From Pseudomonadota bacterium (GTDB taxonomy: Bacteria; Desulfobacterota; Desulfobulbia; Desulfobulbales; Desulfocapsaceae): a stretch of DNA of 64,000 nucleotides. A model generated the notes under the pieces. It saw nothing but the letters and a program-made list of their open reading frames with translations, was not told the origin of the DNA and did not search any database. The DNA is taken from the NCBI GenBank assembly GCA_018820855.1, contig JAHJNL010000077.1, positions 50,766 through 114,765 of the forward strand, read 5' to 3'. Position numbers and translations under genes: made by a program. This document shows, in pieces, positions 8,546-16,637 of the stretch. Position 1 is the stretch's first letter; the number at the start of each line of letters is the position of its first letter.

Positions 8546-8595
8546 GCGATCAAGATGTGTGGCATAGGTAGGCTATGGCCGCACATCTTGATCGC
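8546..8595 (+). repeat. Hairpin between napA and napD
   Basis: GCGATCAAGATGTG (8546-8559) pairs perfectly with 8582-8595, and pairing continues inward through GGC/GCC and AUA/UAU with a bulge. There is no U run. It probably protects the napA 3' end or partly ends transcription, giving unequal levels of NapA and the downstream factors. Confidence 0.55.
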
Positions 8596-8685
8596 CCACA
8601 TCTGAAGCACTGCTGAACTTTAACCTCTGTTTAAGGGGTGTTTGTATTAACAGACGAAAATTTCATGTTGTTGTGAGGAGGAATT

Positions 8686-9000
8686 ATGGTGGTTGGCGGT
8701 TTTGTGGTCCAGTGTCTGCCTGATGAGAGAAACAAAGCAGCTCAGGCCCTCTCAGCTCTGCAGGGTGTTGAGGTGTATGGAGATGATGAACAGGGAAATG
8801 TTGTCGTTGTGGCAGAGGCCGATTCTTCCGGGGAGTTGGGAGAGGTTGTGAAACGCATGGAGAAAGTGGATTCTGTTCTCAATGTGGGGATGACCTATAT
8901 GAATATGGAGGACGAGGCGGAACAGATAGCCAGTGGCGAGAGTACTCCCAAGGTCTTTGACGGGAGGAAGCGGAAGCGAGATTCCCTTGAAACGCCGTGA
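8686..9000 (+). CDS. napD: NapD-like chaperone for NapA
   Basis: 104 residues with a GAGGAGG ribosome site. The fold pattern matches NapD: an N-terminal strand (GGFVVQCLPD), a helix, a central strand with GNVVVVAE, and a C-terminal strand (VLNVGMTYMN). NapD binds the Tat signal of NapA and holds it back until the cofactor is in place. The C-terminal tail (about residues 83-104) is charged and overlaps the possible start of napG. Its place directly after napA matches napADGH order in Desulfovibrio. Confidence 0.85.
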   Translation: MVVGGFVVQCLPDERNKAAQALSALQGVEVYGDDEQGNVVVVAEADSSGELGEVVKRMEKVDSVLNVGMTYMNMEDEAEQIASGESTPKVFDGRKRKRDSLETP

Positions 9001-9583
9001 ATTTGTAAAAGGTGTGGCAGGATCCCTTTCTGCCACATTTCTCCTGCCGGCTGCGGCCAGAGCCCTGTCTCTGATCAAGTCACCGGTACGTACTAACCGG
9101 CTGCGTCCTCCCGGGGCCGTGCCCGAAGAGATCTTTGCCGGCAAGTGTATTCGCTGCGGCCGCTGTGTCGAGGTCTGTCCCTATCGCTCTATCTCTCTGC
9201 TGGATATTCGGGCAGGTGTCTATGCCGGAACCCCGATTATTGCTGCCGAAGAGATTCCCTGCTATCTCTGTATGAAATGTGTTGAGGTCTGTCCCACCGG
9301 TACCCTGCTCAAGATCCGTCAGGAAGAGACCCGCATGGGGATAGCAATAGTAAATCGGCACCTCTGCTATACCTGGCAGAGTTTCACCATCTGTAGAACC
9401 TGTTTTGATGTCTGTCCATACAAGGAGCAGGCCATTACCCTGGACCAGCTGCGTCCGATCATTGTGGAAGATCGTTGTGTGGGCTGCGGTCTCTGCACCC
9501 ATGCCTGTCCGGTGACAGCAGAGGATGGGCAGAAGGCCATCAATATCGAACCCATCCATGCCTGGGAACGTGTGCGATGGTAA
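8933..9583 (+). CDS. napG: NapG-like Tat-exported ferredoxin
   Basis: The frame opens at GTG 8933, overlapping napD by 68 bases. A shorter start at TTG 8987 would place the Tat motif KRREFVKG at the very N-terminus and overlap napD by only 14 bases; no ATG is available, so the start is uncertain. The product has four cysteine groups: CIRCGRCVEVCP, CYLCMKCVEVCP, CRTCFDVCP with an earlier Cys, and CVGCGLCTHACP. This is the MauM/NapG pattern. NapG works with membrane NapH to carry electrons from quinol toward the nitrate reductase. The napH start overlaps its stop. Confidence 0.85.
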   Translation: MARVLPRSLTGGSGSEIPLKRREFVKGVAGSLSATFLLPAAARALSLIKSPVRTNRLRPPGAVPEEIFAGKCIRCGRCVEVCPYRSISLLDIRAGVYAGTPIIAAEEIPCYLCMKCVEVCPTGTLLKIRQEETRMGIAIVNRHLCYTWQSFTICRTCFDVCPYKEQAITLDQLRPIIVEDRCVGCGLCTHACPVTAEDGQKAINIEPIHAWERVRW

Positions 9584-10428
9584 GGGAAAAAAGAGGAAAC
9601 ATCCATCGCACCCGTTTAGTCGTACTGAGCTTGGCCTTTCTCCTGATCCTGATAAACCCATTTTTAAACTATTATCTGGAGCTCAATTTCATCCAGGGCT
9701 GGTATCAATCCTTTGGCATCGGCAAGCTCTGGTTTGTTTCTCCGCTGGAGGGGTTGGAGAGCCTTCTGGTCTCCAAACAGATATTCCTTCCTACCCTTAT
9801 CGGGATGCTTCTTCCGGTCTGTCTTGCAGCATTATTGGGCTCAGTGTACTGCAGCTGGCTCTGTCCGATTAGTTTCCTGCATGAGATCCTGGATTTCCTG
9901 CGAAAAATACTTTTCCGAAAAAAATGGCTCAAGGATCATCTTGTCCTTTCGCGCCGAACCCTCTGGTATGCTCTCATAGGTGAGATTATCTTGTCCCTGA
10001 TCCTGGCCGCTCCCCTTTTTGTCTTTCTGTCTCCTCCGGGCCTTGTCGGCCGAGAGATCATGACCGCTGTCTTTTTTCATAGCCTGGCCTTGGAAGGAGT
10101 TGTCGTCCTGTTGGTTCTGGGCATGAATCTGGTGACCAGACGGTTTTTCTGCCGCTATTTCTGTCCTCTGGGGGCCACCCTGAACATCATCGGCAGCAGA
10201 CGGAAGCTGCGGGTGATTCAGGATCTTTCCACTTGCACCGAATGTGGGTTGTGCGACCGGGCATGTCCCTTGGGGTTGACTCCATCCCTTGGTATGGCGC
10301 AATCCGCCTACTGTTGGAACTGTGGGGAGTGTACAGCGGTTTGCAAGCCAGGGGCTCTGGAATATCAGTGGGGAAAGAAAGGGGATGCCGAGACTGCGGC
10401 TGTTGTCGGACAGGGAGATGCCGGCTGA
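9577..10428 (+). CDS. napH: NapH-like membrane ferredoxin/quinol dehydrogenase
   Basis: The frame is open from 9475, but ATG 9577 is chosen because it overlaps the napG stop by 7 bases and opens a normal NapH N-terminus. The 283-residue product has about four membrane helices, two Cx3CP motifs (CSWLCP, CRYFCP) and two C-terminal [4Fe-4S] sites (CTECGLCDRACP, CWNCGECTAVC). NapGH oxidise quinol and supply electrons to Nap. Here NapC is absent, so NapGH may be the only quinol route, with NapM as carrier. It is the last gene of the nap run. Confidence 0.88.
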   Translation: MVREKRGNIHRTRLVVLSLAFLLILINPFLNYYLELNFIQGWYQSFGIGKLWFVSPLEGLESLLVSKQIFLPTLIGMLLPVCLAALLGSVYCSWLCPISFLHEILDFLRKILFRKKWLKDHLVLSRRTLWYALIGEIILSLILAAPLFVFLSPPGLVGREIMTAVFFHSLALEGVVVLLVLGMNLVTRRFFCRYFCPLGATLNIIGSRRKLRVIQDLSTCTECGLCDRACPLGLTPSLGMAQSAYCWNCGECTAVCKPGALEYQWGKKGDAETAAVVGQGDAG

Positions 10429-10543
10429 GGCCCCTCCCTCGCATCGTTCTGCAATGGTATAACTTTATTGTCTTTTGTTTTGTTTTATAAAAAAATGTTG
10501 TCGTCTTCTCTACTCTTTCCAGCAACTCAACAAAAAGGCCACC

Positions 10544-11866
10544 ATGAGTCGATATCTGCCAGTTAGAACACTCTGTCTCCTTTCTTTGTCAGGGCTGCTT
10601 CTTGCCACCTCGGTACAGGCACGTCCCAATACGTCTGTGAAAAATACTCTTTTTCGTGAGGAAAATCCGAAAGCGAACATGGAAAACAGTCTCGTCATGC
10701 CCTATGTTTTCTCCACAGAGAGTATGGGGGTTACCATGGGTGTCGGCGGAGGAGTAAAGGGCTACGGCCAGGATCAGCTGCTGCTAGGGGCTACTGCCTT
10801 TGGCAGTAGCGAGAGTGCCGTCGGTATTTTTCTGGGAATGTGGGATTATCGGCCTTCTTTTACCAAACGATTTTTCTTTGGCGCCCAGGGAATGGTCGGG
10901 CACTACCCGGAGCAAAGGGCGTATTCCAGTCGGTCTTTCTCTCAAGGCGTTGCCCGTCCGGGAAGCAATGATTCCGACATGAATCAGTATGGACAGGACA
11001 GCGGCTATGACAACTGGAGCGACTTGAGACTGGAGTACGTGCTGCCCATGGGATCGGCCCGTTCAGATGCCATGCAGCAGTATAAACTGAAAGGGGGACT
11101 GCTTCAGTCTGCTCCTGTGGGCGGAGCGACATGGAGTCCTCTGGAATCCGGGGTCACAACTCTCCTGTTTAGGCAGTATAACCGCTACCGCAGTTTTGAA
11201 CTGGAAGGAGGTGATATCGATGTCACAATCCACCCGGTTCAGCTTGCCCTTTCCTATGATAATACCGATTTCCCAGTGAATCCGTCTCGTGGAAGCCTGC
11301 AGTATATCGGGTTGACCCATGATTTCGGCTGGCTCGAATCCCCAGATGAATGGACCTTCATTGAATTTGAGGGGAGTAAATATTTTTCTCTGGGGAGTTC
11401 AGACTGGGCAAAGCAGCGCATTATCGCGCTGAACCTGTGGACAGGCGACACGCCAAGCTGGGATGAGCATACAGACAGCGCTGGAAGTACAACTGTTACC
11501 AATCGGCCTCCCTTTTATGAAGGGGCTACTCTTGGTGGTTTCTACCGGATGCGTGGGTATCCCGTAGATCGATTCAACGATCGGTCGGTCATTTATACAG
11601 CTGCAGAATATCGCTATACCATGGACTGGAACCCCATCGGCAATATCAACTGGCTCAGATTCCTGAAGAGTGACTGGCTGCAGCTGGTTGCCTTTGTTGA
11701 AGGAGGACGGGTAGCCAATGATTATGGCTCAGATCTGTTCAAAGAGTGGAAGGTGGACGGTGGGTTTGGGCTTCGCGCCCTGTTTTCCGGGGCTGTTGTC
11801 CGGCTGGACGTAGGCTTCTCCGATGAATCCACCTCCGCATGGGTAATGTTCGGTCATCCTTTCTAA
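10544..11866 (+). CDS. Omp85/BamA-type outer membrane beta-barrel without POTRA domains
   Basis: ATG 10544 starts a clean signal peptide ending VQARP; the frame opens upstream at 10475. The mature protein is about 415 residues of alternating beta pattern and ends in an aromatic residue (GHPF), as outer-membrane barrels do. The segment GGFYRMRGYPVDRF near residue 340 is the RGY motif of the Omp85 bacterial surface antigen domain. There is no room for POTRA domains, so it is not BamA or TamA itself. It follows napH by 115 bases in the same direction. The role is unknown; such short Omp85 proteins are often linked to lipid or envelope work. Confidence 0.8.
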   Translation: MSRYLPVRTLCLLSLSGLLLATSVQARPNTSVKNTLFREENPKANMENSLVMPYVFSTESMGVTMGVGGGVKGYGQDQLLLGATAFGSSESAVGIFLGMWDYRPSFTKRFFFGAQGMVGHYPEQRAYSSRSFSQGVARPGSNDSDMNQYGQDSGYDNWSDLRLEYVLPMGSARSDAMQQYKLKGGLLQSAPVGGATWSPLESGVTTLLFRQYNRYRSFELEGGDIDVTIHPVQLALSYDNTDFPVNPSRGSLQYIGLTHDFGWLESPDEWTFIEFEGSKYFSLGSSDWAKQRIIALNLWTGDTPSWDEHTDSAGSTTVTNRPPFYEGATLGGFYRMRGYPVDRFNDRSVIYTAAEYRYTMDWNPIGNINWLRFLKSDWLQLVAFVEGGRVANDYGSDLFKEWKVDGGFGLRALFSGAVVRLDVGFSDESTSAWVMFGHPF

Positions 11867-11892
11867 CTTTTGCCAGGGCAGGGGAGGCCTTT

Positions 11893-12240
11893 TTACTGTA
11901 CCTTCATCGTGTCGTCTGCATCGATGAAGTGGTGAATGTGGTGGGCCTTTTCCTTTGCCTTGAGCATCTCTCTGGCCTCATCTTCACTGATCCCCATGGC
12001 ATTTGCCATATCCGCAATACTGTAGCAGGGTTGGCCATCCGGGGCATAGCCTTTGGCCTGCAGTTCGGGAAAGCAATTAAGTGTTGCGCTACCTGATGAG
12101 TTGAGGAGGAGTTCCCTGATGTTGTCGGGGCCATAAAGGATAAGCCACTCCACGGCTTCTGCCCAGATTTTGGAATCCACTGTCTGGTGTTTCAAGACTG
12201 CCAGGGCTGATTTAAGATCCCACTGCTCTTTCAAATTCAT
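11893..12240 (-). CDS. Small hypothetical protein with a possible helix-turn-helix
   Basis: ATG at 12240 is chosen because GGAG lies 8 bases upstream on the minus strand; an upstream in-frame start at 12255 lacks one. The product is 115 residues. The C-terminal third has IADMANAMGISEDEAREML, which reads like a helix-turn-helix, and the N-terminal part is helical. It stands alone, convergent with the Omp85 gene and divergent from the SPFH gene. No family recognised. Confidence 0.65.
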   Translation of the reverse strand: MNLKEQWDLKSALAVLKHQTVDSKIWAEAVEWLILYGPDNIRELLLNSSGSATLNCFPELQAKGYAPDGQPCYSIADMANAMGISEDEAREMLKAKEKAHHIHHFIDADDTMKVQ

Positions 12241-12413
12241 GTATATCTCCTGCAACTGTGAATATCAACCAATACAAAGGTAGAGCGAATTGTGGCTGCT
12301 ATTACCGTATTATCTGTTACGTGCTGAGTTTTTTCTTTTCTGTAAGAATCCTCTGTACTATAATTCTTCAATACAATGATGCAATGGTTTAGGTTTTTGC
12401 CGGGAGTAAAATT

Positions 12414-13547
12414 ATGAATCAATTTGACAGTGCTGTATTTCTGGAAAACATAGAGTGGTTTGATGAGACTGGAGAAGAGCTGGTCCATCGGCTTCCAGAG
12501 ACAGGCTCAGGAGAAATCAAGTGGGGTGCTCAGCTCACGGTACGTGAGAGTCAGGCTGCGGTCCTCTTTTATAAAGGAAAGGCCTGCGATGCCTTTGGTC
12601 CTGGACGTCATACCCTGAAGACGGCTAATTTACCTATCCTGACCAAGATTCTCTCCATTCCCTGGGGCGGCAACAGTCCGCTGCGGGCCGAAGTCTATAT
12701 GGCCAACCTTAAATATTTCACCAACCTCAAGTGGGGAACCCGTAATCCGGTTGCCTTCCGAGACAGTGAACTGGGACTGGTTCGCCTTAGGGCCCACGGT
12801 GTTTTTAATATCCAGATCGTACAGCCGGTGCTTTTTATCAACTCCATGGTTGGGACCATGGGCAAAATCACCACTGACGAGATTGGCAGCTATCTCAAAC
12901 GGGTGATCGTTTCCCGGTTTAATGATTATCTTGGTGAAGATCTTGACAGTCTCTTCAACCTTCCTGGGAAATTTGATGAGATTTCTGTGGGACTGCAGAA
13001 ACGTCTGGTGGGAGATTTCGGTCATTTCGGCCTTCATCTCAGCCATCTCTATATCACCTCCATTACCCCTCCTGAGGAGGTGCAGAAGGCCATTGATGAT
13101 AAAAGTCGTCTCGGTGTGATCACGGATATGGATAAGTTCGTCAAGATGAAGGCGGCCATGGCCATGGAAAAAGCAGCGGAAAACCAGGGGGAGGCAGGTG
13201 CCGGACTGGGGCTGGGAATGGGCATGATGATGCCTGCCATGTTTGCCGCAGGAGGGGGAGGACAAAGTAGTGCACCTGCAACATCTAACGAACGCAGAGT
13301 TGTGTGTCCGGACTGTCAGAATATGATTTCCGATGATGCCAGGTTTTGCCCGCTCTGCGGGCATCAGCAGCTGGTACTCAGTCAATGTGTCAACTGCGGA
13401 AAAAATCTTGGCCCTAATGCAAAGTTCTGTTCCAAATGCGGACATCCCACCAGTGAGAAACCCAGGGGAGTGATTTGTTCTCAGTGCCGGGTCGAGAACC
13501 TGCCGGGAGCCATGTTTTGTAATCAGTGCGGTCAGCGGCTTGGCTGA
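12414..13547 (+). CDS. SPFH-domain protein with C-terminal zinc ribbons (YdjI/virion-core type)
   Basis: 377 residues. Residues about 30-230 match the SPFH/virion core family (KWGAQLTVRESQAAVLFYKG, then FGPGRHTL). A Gly/Met-rich linker (about residues 258-285) precedes three zinc-ribbon-like CxxC pairs (CPDC..CPLC, CVNC..CSKC, CSQC..CNQC). There is no N-terminal signal, so the protein is probably cytoplasmic and membrane-associated by oligomerisation. The next gene, another zinc-ribbon protein, begins 34 bases later, so they form a pair. Function is unknown. Confidence 0.82.
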   Translation: MNQFDSAVFLENIEWFDETGEELVHRLPETGSGEIKWGAQLTVRESQAAVLFYKGKACDAFGPGRHTLKTANLPILTKILSIPWGGNSPLRAEVYMANLKYFTNLKWGTRNPVAFRDSELGLVRLRAHGVFNIQIVQPVLFINSMVGTMGKITTDEIGSYLKRVIVSRFNDYLGEDLDSLFNLPGKFDEISVGLQKRLVGDFGHFGLHLSHLYITSITPPEEVQKAIDDKSRLGVITDMDKFVKMKAAMAMEKAAENQGEAGAGLGLGMGMMMPAMFAAGGGGQSSAPATSNERRVVCPDCQNMISDDARFCPLCGHQQLVLSQCVNCGKNLGPNAKFCSKCGHPTSEKPRGVICSQCRVENLPGAMFCNQCGQRLG

Positions 13548-13581
13548 CTTGTCACCATCACAGGGTAGTCGTTAACTTTCC

Positions 13582-14829
13582 ATGGATCTCACTATCCAGC
13601 AAAACTGCCCCTCCTGTGGTGCGGAAATCGAATTGAACGAGGCGGACAGACTGATCCAATGTCCCTACTGCGAGGTCAATAATTTTATGGTGAACAGGGG
13701 GCTACTCCGTTTTGTCCTCCCGGACAAGGCCCCGGTTCATATCGATCGCAGGGAGATGTTTTATGCCCCCTATCTTCGTTTCAAGGGGAATATTTACTAC
13801 TGCACAGGAACTCACCTGAAACACCGGGTGATAGATACCACCCAGAGAGGAGTGAACAGCAGTGTGCTTCCTCTTTCTCTGGGGCTCAGGCCGCAGGCCA
13901 TGCGTATCTCTCTGGTAACGGATATGGTGAGCGGTTCCTTTTTCCGTCAGACAGTCAAGGCCAGAACTCTACTTGAAAAAGTCTCTCAGCCCACAGTCCA
14001 CGATTCAGAGAAGATCAAGGCCTCCTTGTATAGCCGGGCCTATATCGGGGAGTCTCTCAGTTGTATCTACCTGCCGCTCTATATAGAAGACGGTGTACTC
14101 TACGATGCAGTGATCAATAAGCCCCTGGCCCATGGTGGTTCAGCGGAGAGTCTGCAGAAAAAAAGTGACCGCTATCATCCGGGCTGGACACCTCATTTCC
14201 TTGCCACCCTGTGTCCGCACTGTGGCGATACGCTTACAGGGGAGCATGACAGTCTGGTCCTTTCCTGTTGTAATTGTCACAGTTCCTGGGAGGAAAAACA
14301 GGGGGGCTTTCATCCCATCAGCTGGCAGCGGGTGGTGTCGCATCATGATCATATGTACTACCTTCCCTTCTGGAAACTGGAAGTCCGTTCGACGGGGGTA
14401 GAGATGAATAACTTTGCAGATTTTCTGCGAATTACCAATCAGCCTCTGGTAGTCCAGCCTGTTCATGAACAAATGGTACTTTCCTTCTGGATTCCAGCCT
14501 TTAAGCTGAAGCCTAAGACTTTTATTCAGTTGGCGAAAAATATGACTGTCAGTCAGAGAAAATTACCTGGCGGGGAACAGACCATGATCAAAGGAATGCA
14601 CCCGGTGACCCTGCAGAGGACAGAGGCGGTTCAGGCCCTGAAAAGTGTCATGGCCGAGGCGGCCTTGAATAAACAGCAGCTTCTTCCACTTTTGCCCGGG
14701 ATGAGCTTTCGTCCCCTTGCCAGCGATCTTACCTACCTGCCTTTTTTTGATCGGGGGCATGATTTTGTCCAGGAGCAGAGTGGCCTTTCCCTGGCAAAAT
14801 CTGTTTTACGTTTTGGCCGCAGCCTGTAA
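13582..14829 (+). CDS. Zinc-ribbon protein, partner of the SPFH gene
   Basis: 415 residues. The N-terminus has a zinc ribbon (CPSCGAEIEL...CPYCE), and a second pair of CxxC motifs lies in the middle (CPHCGDTL...CCNCH, near residues 211-235). The rest is soluble with no signal peptide. Related proteins without a good name often sit next to SPFH/YdjI genes, as here (34-base gap). I infer a membrane-stress or scaffold role shared with the upstream gene, without proof. The deaminase gene follows after 16 bases. Confidence 0.7.
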   Translation: MDLTIQQNCPSCGAEIELNEADRLIQCPYCEVNNFMVNRGLLRFVLPDKAPVHIDRREMFYAPYLRFKGNIYYCTGTHLKHRVIDTTQRGVNSSVLPLSLGLRPQAMRISLVTDMVSGSFFRQTVKARTLLEKVSQPTVHDSEKIKASLYSRAYIGESLSCIYLPLYIEDGVLYDAVINKPLAHGGSAESLQKKSDRYHPGWTPHFLATLCPHCGDTLTGEHDSLVLSCCNCHSSWEEKQGGFHPISWQRVVSHHDHMYYLPFWKLEVRSTGVEMNNFADFLRITNQPLVVQPVHEQMVLSFWIPAFKLKPKTFIQLAKNMTVSQRKLPGGEQTMIKGMHPVTLQRTEAVQALKSVMAEAALNKQQLLPLLPGMSFRPLASDLTYLPFFDRGHDFVQEQSGLSLAKSVLRFGRSL

Positions 14830-14845
14830 CAGAGAAGAACACACG

Positions 14846-15355
14846 ATGAACGAACACGAACATTTTATGCAGATTGCCCTGGAACAGGCTGAGGACGCAC
14901 TGGCTCATGGCGAATTTCCTGTGGGGTCTGTCATCGTCCATGAGGGCCGTGTTGTTGCCAGCGGTCAACGGCGTCATACCCTGGAACAGAAGGAATCGGT
15001 GAATGAGATTGATCATGCCGAGGTCCTGGCTCTACGCAGTCTGCTTGCCCGGGAAACGGCCGTTGATCCGTCAGAGCTAGTGGTCTACGCCACCATGGAG
15101 CCCTGCCTTATGTGCTTTTCCACCCTTATTTTAAACGGTATCCGCCGTATCGTCTATGCTTACGAGGATGTCATGGGAGGCGGTACTAATCTGCCGCTGG
15201 CACAATTGAATCCACTCTACGCCAAGATGGAGGTGACAGTTATTCCCCATGTAATGCGTCAACAGAGCCTGGGGCTGTTTCAACGCTTTTTTGCCAATCC
15301 CGAAAACCAATACTGGAAAGATTCCCTTCTTGCTAACTACACCCTGAACCAGTAA
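14846..15355 (+). CDS. Cytidine/deoxycytidylate-type nucleoside deaminase
   Basis: ATG 14846 is chosen over the in-frame upstream 14717, which lies inside the previous gene. The 169-residue product has the zinc deaminase motifs HAEV (with the catalytic Glu) and PCLMC. It belongs to the CMP/dCMP deaminase-like family that includes TadA and guanine deaminase. The C-terminal extension (FFANPENQYWK) is not like TadA, so a base or nucleoside deaminase other than the tRNA enzyme is more likely. The substrate cannot be read from sequence. Confidence 0.8.
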   Translation: MNEHEHFMQIALEQAEDALAHGEFPVGSVIVHEGRVVASGQRRHTLEQKESVNEIDHAEVLALRSLLARETAVDPSELVVYATMEPCLMCFSTLILNGIRRIVYAYEDVMGGGTNLPLAQLNPLYAKMEVTVIPHVMRQQSLGLFQRFFANPENQYWKDSLLANYTLNQ

Positions 15356-15475
15356 AGTTATGGCGTTGTAAAAACTCTTCATATGCGAGGCTTGGAAAAT
15401 TTCTACTTAGCCATCGGAACCTATCGGGAAATTTATGTTTTTGTCGCCTTCAGCCTTCAGCCTTTAGCCTAAATT

Positions 15476-16483
15476 ATGACCACTACAGCCAGAACCGTCG
15501 GTTTCCAGGCAGGGGAACGCAATATTTTTTTCCATATCCTCACGGCCTGCAACCTTTCTTGTCGCCATTGTTACATTAATACCAGGCAACACGGAACAGC
15601 GACTTTGCCCCGTGAAACCATGGAGAAATGGTTGGAACTTTTTGCAGATCCTGTAAAAAACTCCAATGTCATTTTTTTGGGCGGAGAACCGACTATGCAT
15701 CCTGATCTCGCCCATGGCATAGCCAAAGCCAAGGAACTGGGCTTTACCGTGACCGTGGATTCCAACGGCTATCTCTTTCACGATATTCTTGACAGGACTA
15801 GTCCAGACTTGCTTGATTACTTGAGCTTCAGCCTGGACGGGCCGGATAGTAAGGTTAATGATCCAATCCGGGGCGAAGGTGTTTTTGATGTTTGTACTGC
15901 CAATATGCGCAAGGCCGTATTGAGAGGCTACAATGTGTCGCTGATCTACACGGTATCAAGCCTCAATCTCAAGCATCTGCATCGAATGATCCCTCTTCTG
16001 TCCGAGATTGGCGTGAAACGCTTCTTTATTCAGGTGATTGGCCTGCGTGGCAAGCCTGCTCAGGAGAGTGTCGGTGAGCAAGGCTGGCAGGTGAGTCCTG
16101 AACAGTGGCTGGATCTCGTGCCTGCTGTGGCTTTGCAGGCAGCAGCAGCAGGTATTCATGTTACCTATCCCAAGGTTTTCCTTGACCCAGGAGAAAAATT
16201 TGAGTGTGCAGGACTTGTTGCTGAGAATTATTTCATTTTTCCCAATGGCCGGGTCTACCGCTGCCCACTCTGCGAGGATCATCCTATCCATGCCCTGCGT
16301 ATCGAAAACGATGTCCTTGTTCCCAACGAGGGGTTGACTGAGGATGATTTTTTTCAGCTGAATATCGCCGAGGGCTGTGTCATGAATAAGCTGCTGCAGC
16401 CTGACACCCTTTCCTATGATGAACAGGGAACTCCGCATCACAGGATTTCCTGCTGTCTTCTGAAGCAGGAGATTCTTCCCTGA
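15476..16483 (+). CDS. Radical SAM protein with SPASM-like tail
   Basis: 335 residues. The radical SAM cluster motif CNLSCRHC lies at about residues 25-32, followed by GGEPTMHPD and SLDGPD, as in the MoaA/PqqE-like group. C-terminal cysteines (FECAGL, CPLCED, GCVMN, CC) suggest at least one auxiliary cluster. Such enzymes modify peptides, proteins or cofactors, but no precursor peptide or partner is visible here. A 120-base gap separates it from the deaminase, so cotranscription is unclear. The substrate is unknown. Confidence 0.8.
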   Translation: MTTTARTVGFQAGERNIFFHILTACNLSCRHCYINTRQHGTATLPRETMEKWLELFADPVKNSNVIFLGGEPTMHPDLAHGIAKAKELGFTVTVDSNGYLFHDILDRTSPDLLDYLSFSLDGPDSKVNDPIRGEGVFDVCTANMRKAVLRGYNVSLIYTVSSLNLKHLHRMIPLLSEIGVKRFFIQVIGLRGKPAQESVGEQGWQVSPEQWLDLVPAVALQAAAAGIHVTYPKVFLDPGEKFECAGLVAENYFIFPNGRVYRCPLCEDHPIHALRIENDVLVPNEGLTEDDFFQLNIAEGCVMNKLLQPDTLSYDEQGTPHHRISCCLLKQEILP

Positions 16484-16637
16484 TTCACAGGGCCTCTTCA
16501 TATAGATGTTATCAACTGTTGCGTCTTGATTAGAATTTGACAGACGCTTATTGCATACTGTCGATCATCTGAATCTGGATCGAATGATTCGTAATTATTG
16601 ATAAAGATTCAATGATTGAAATGTGGTGTGTCCCCTG

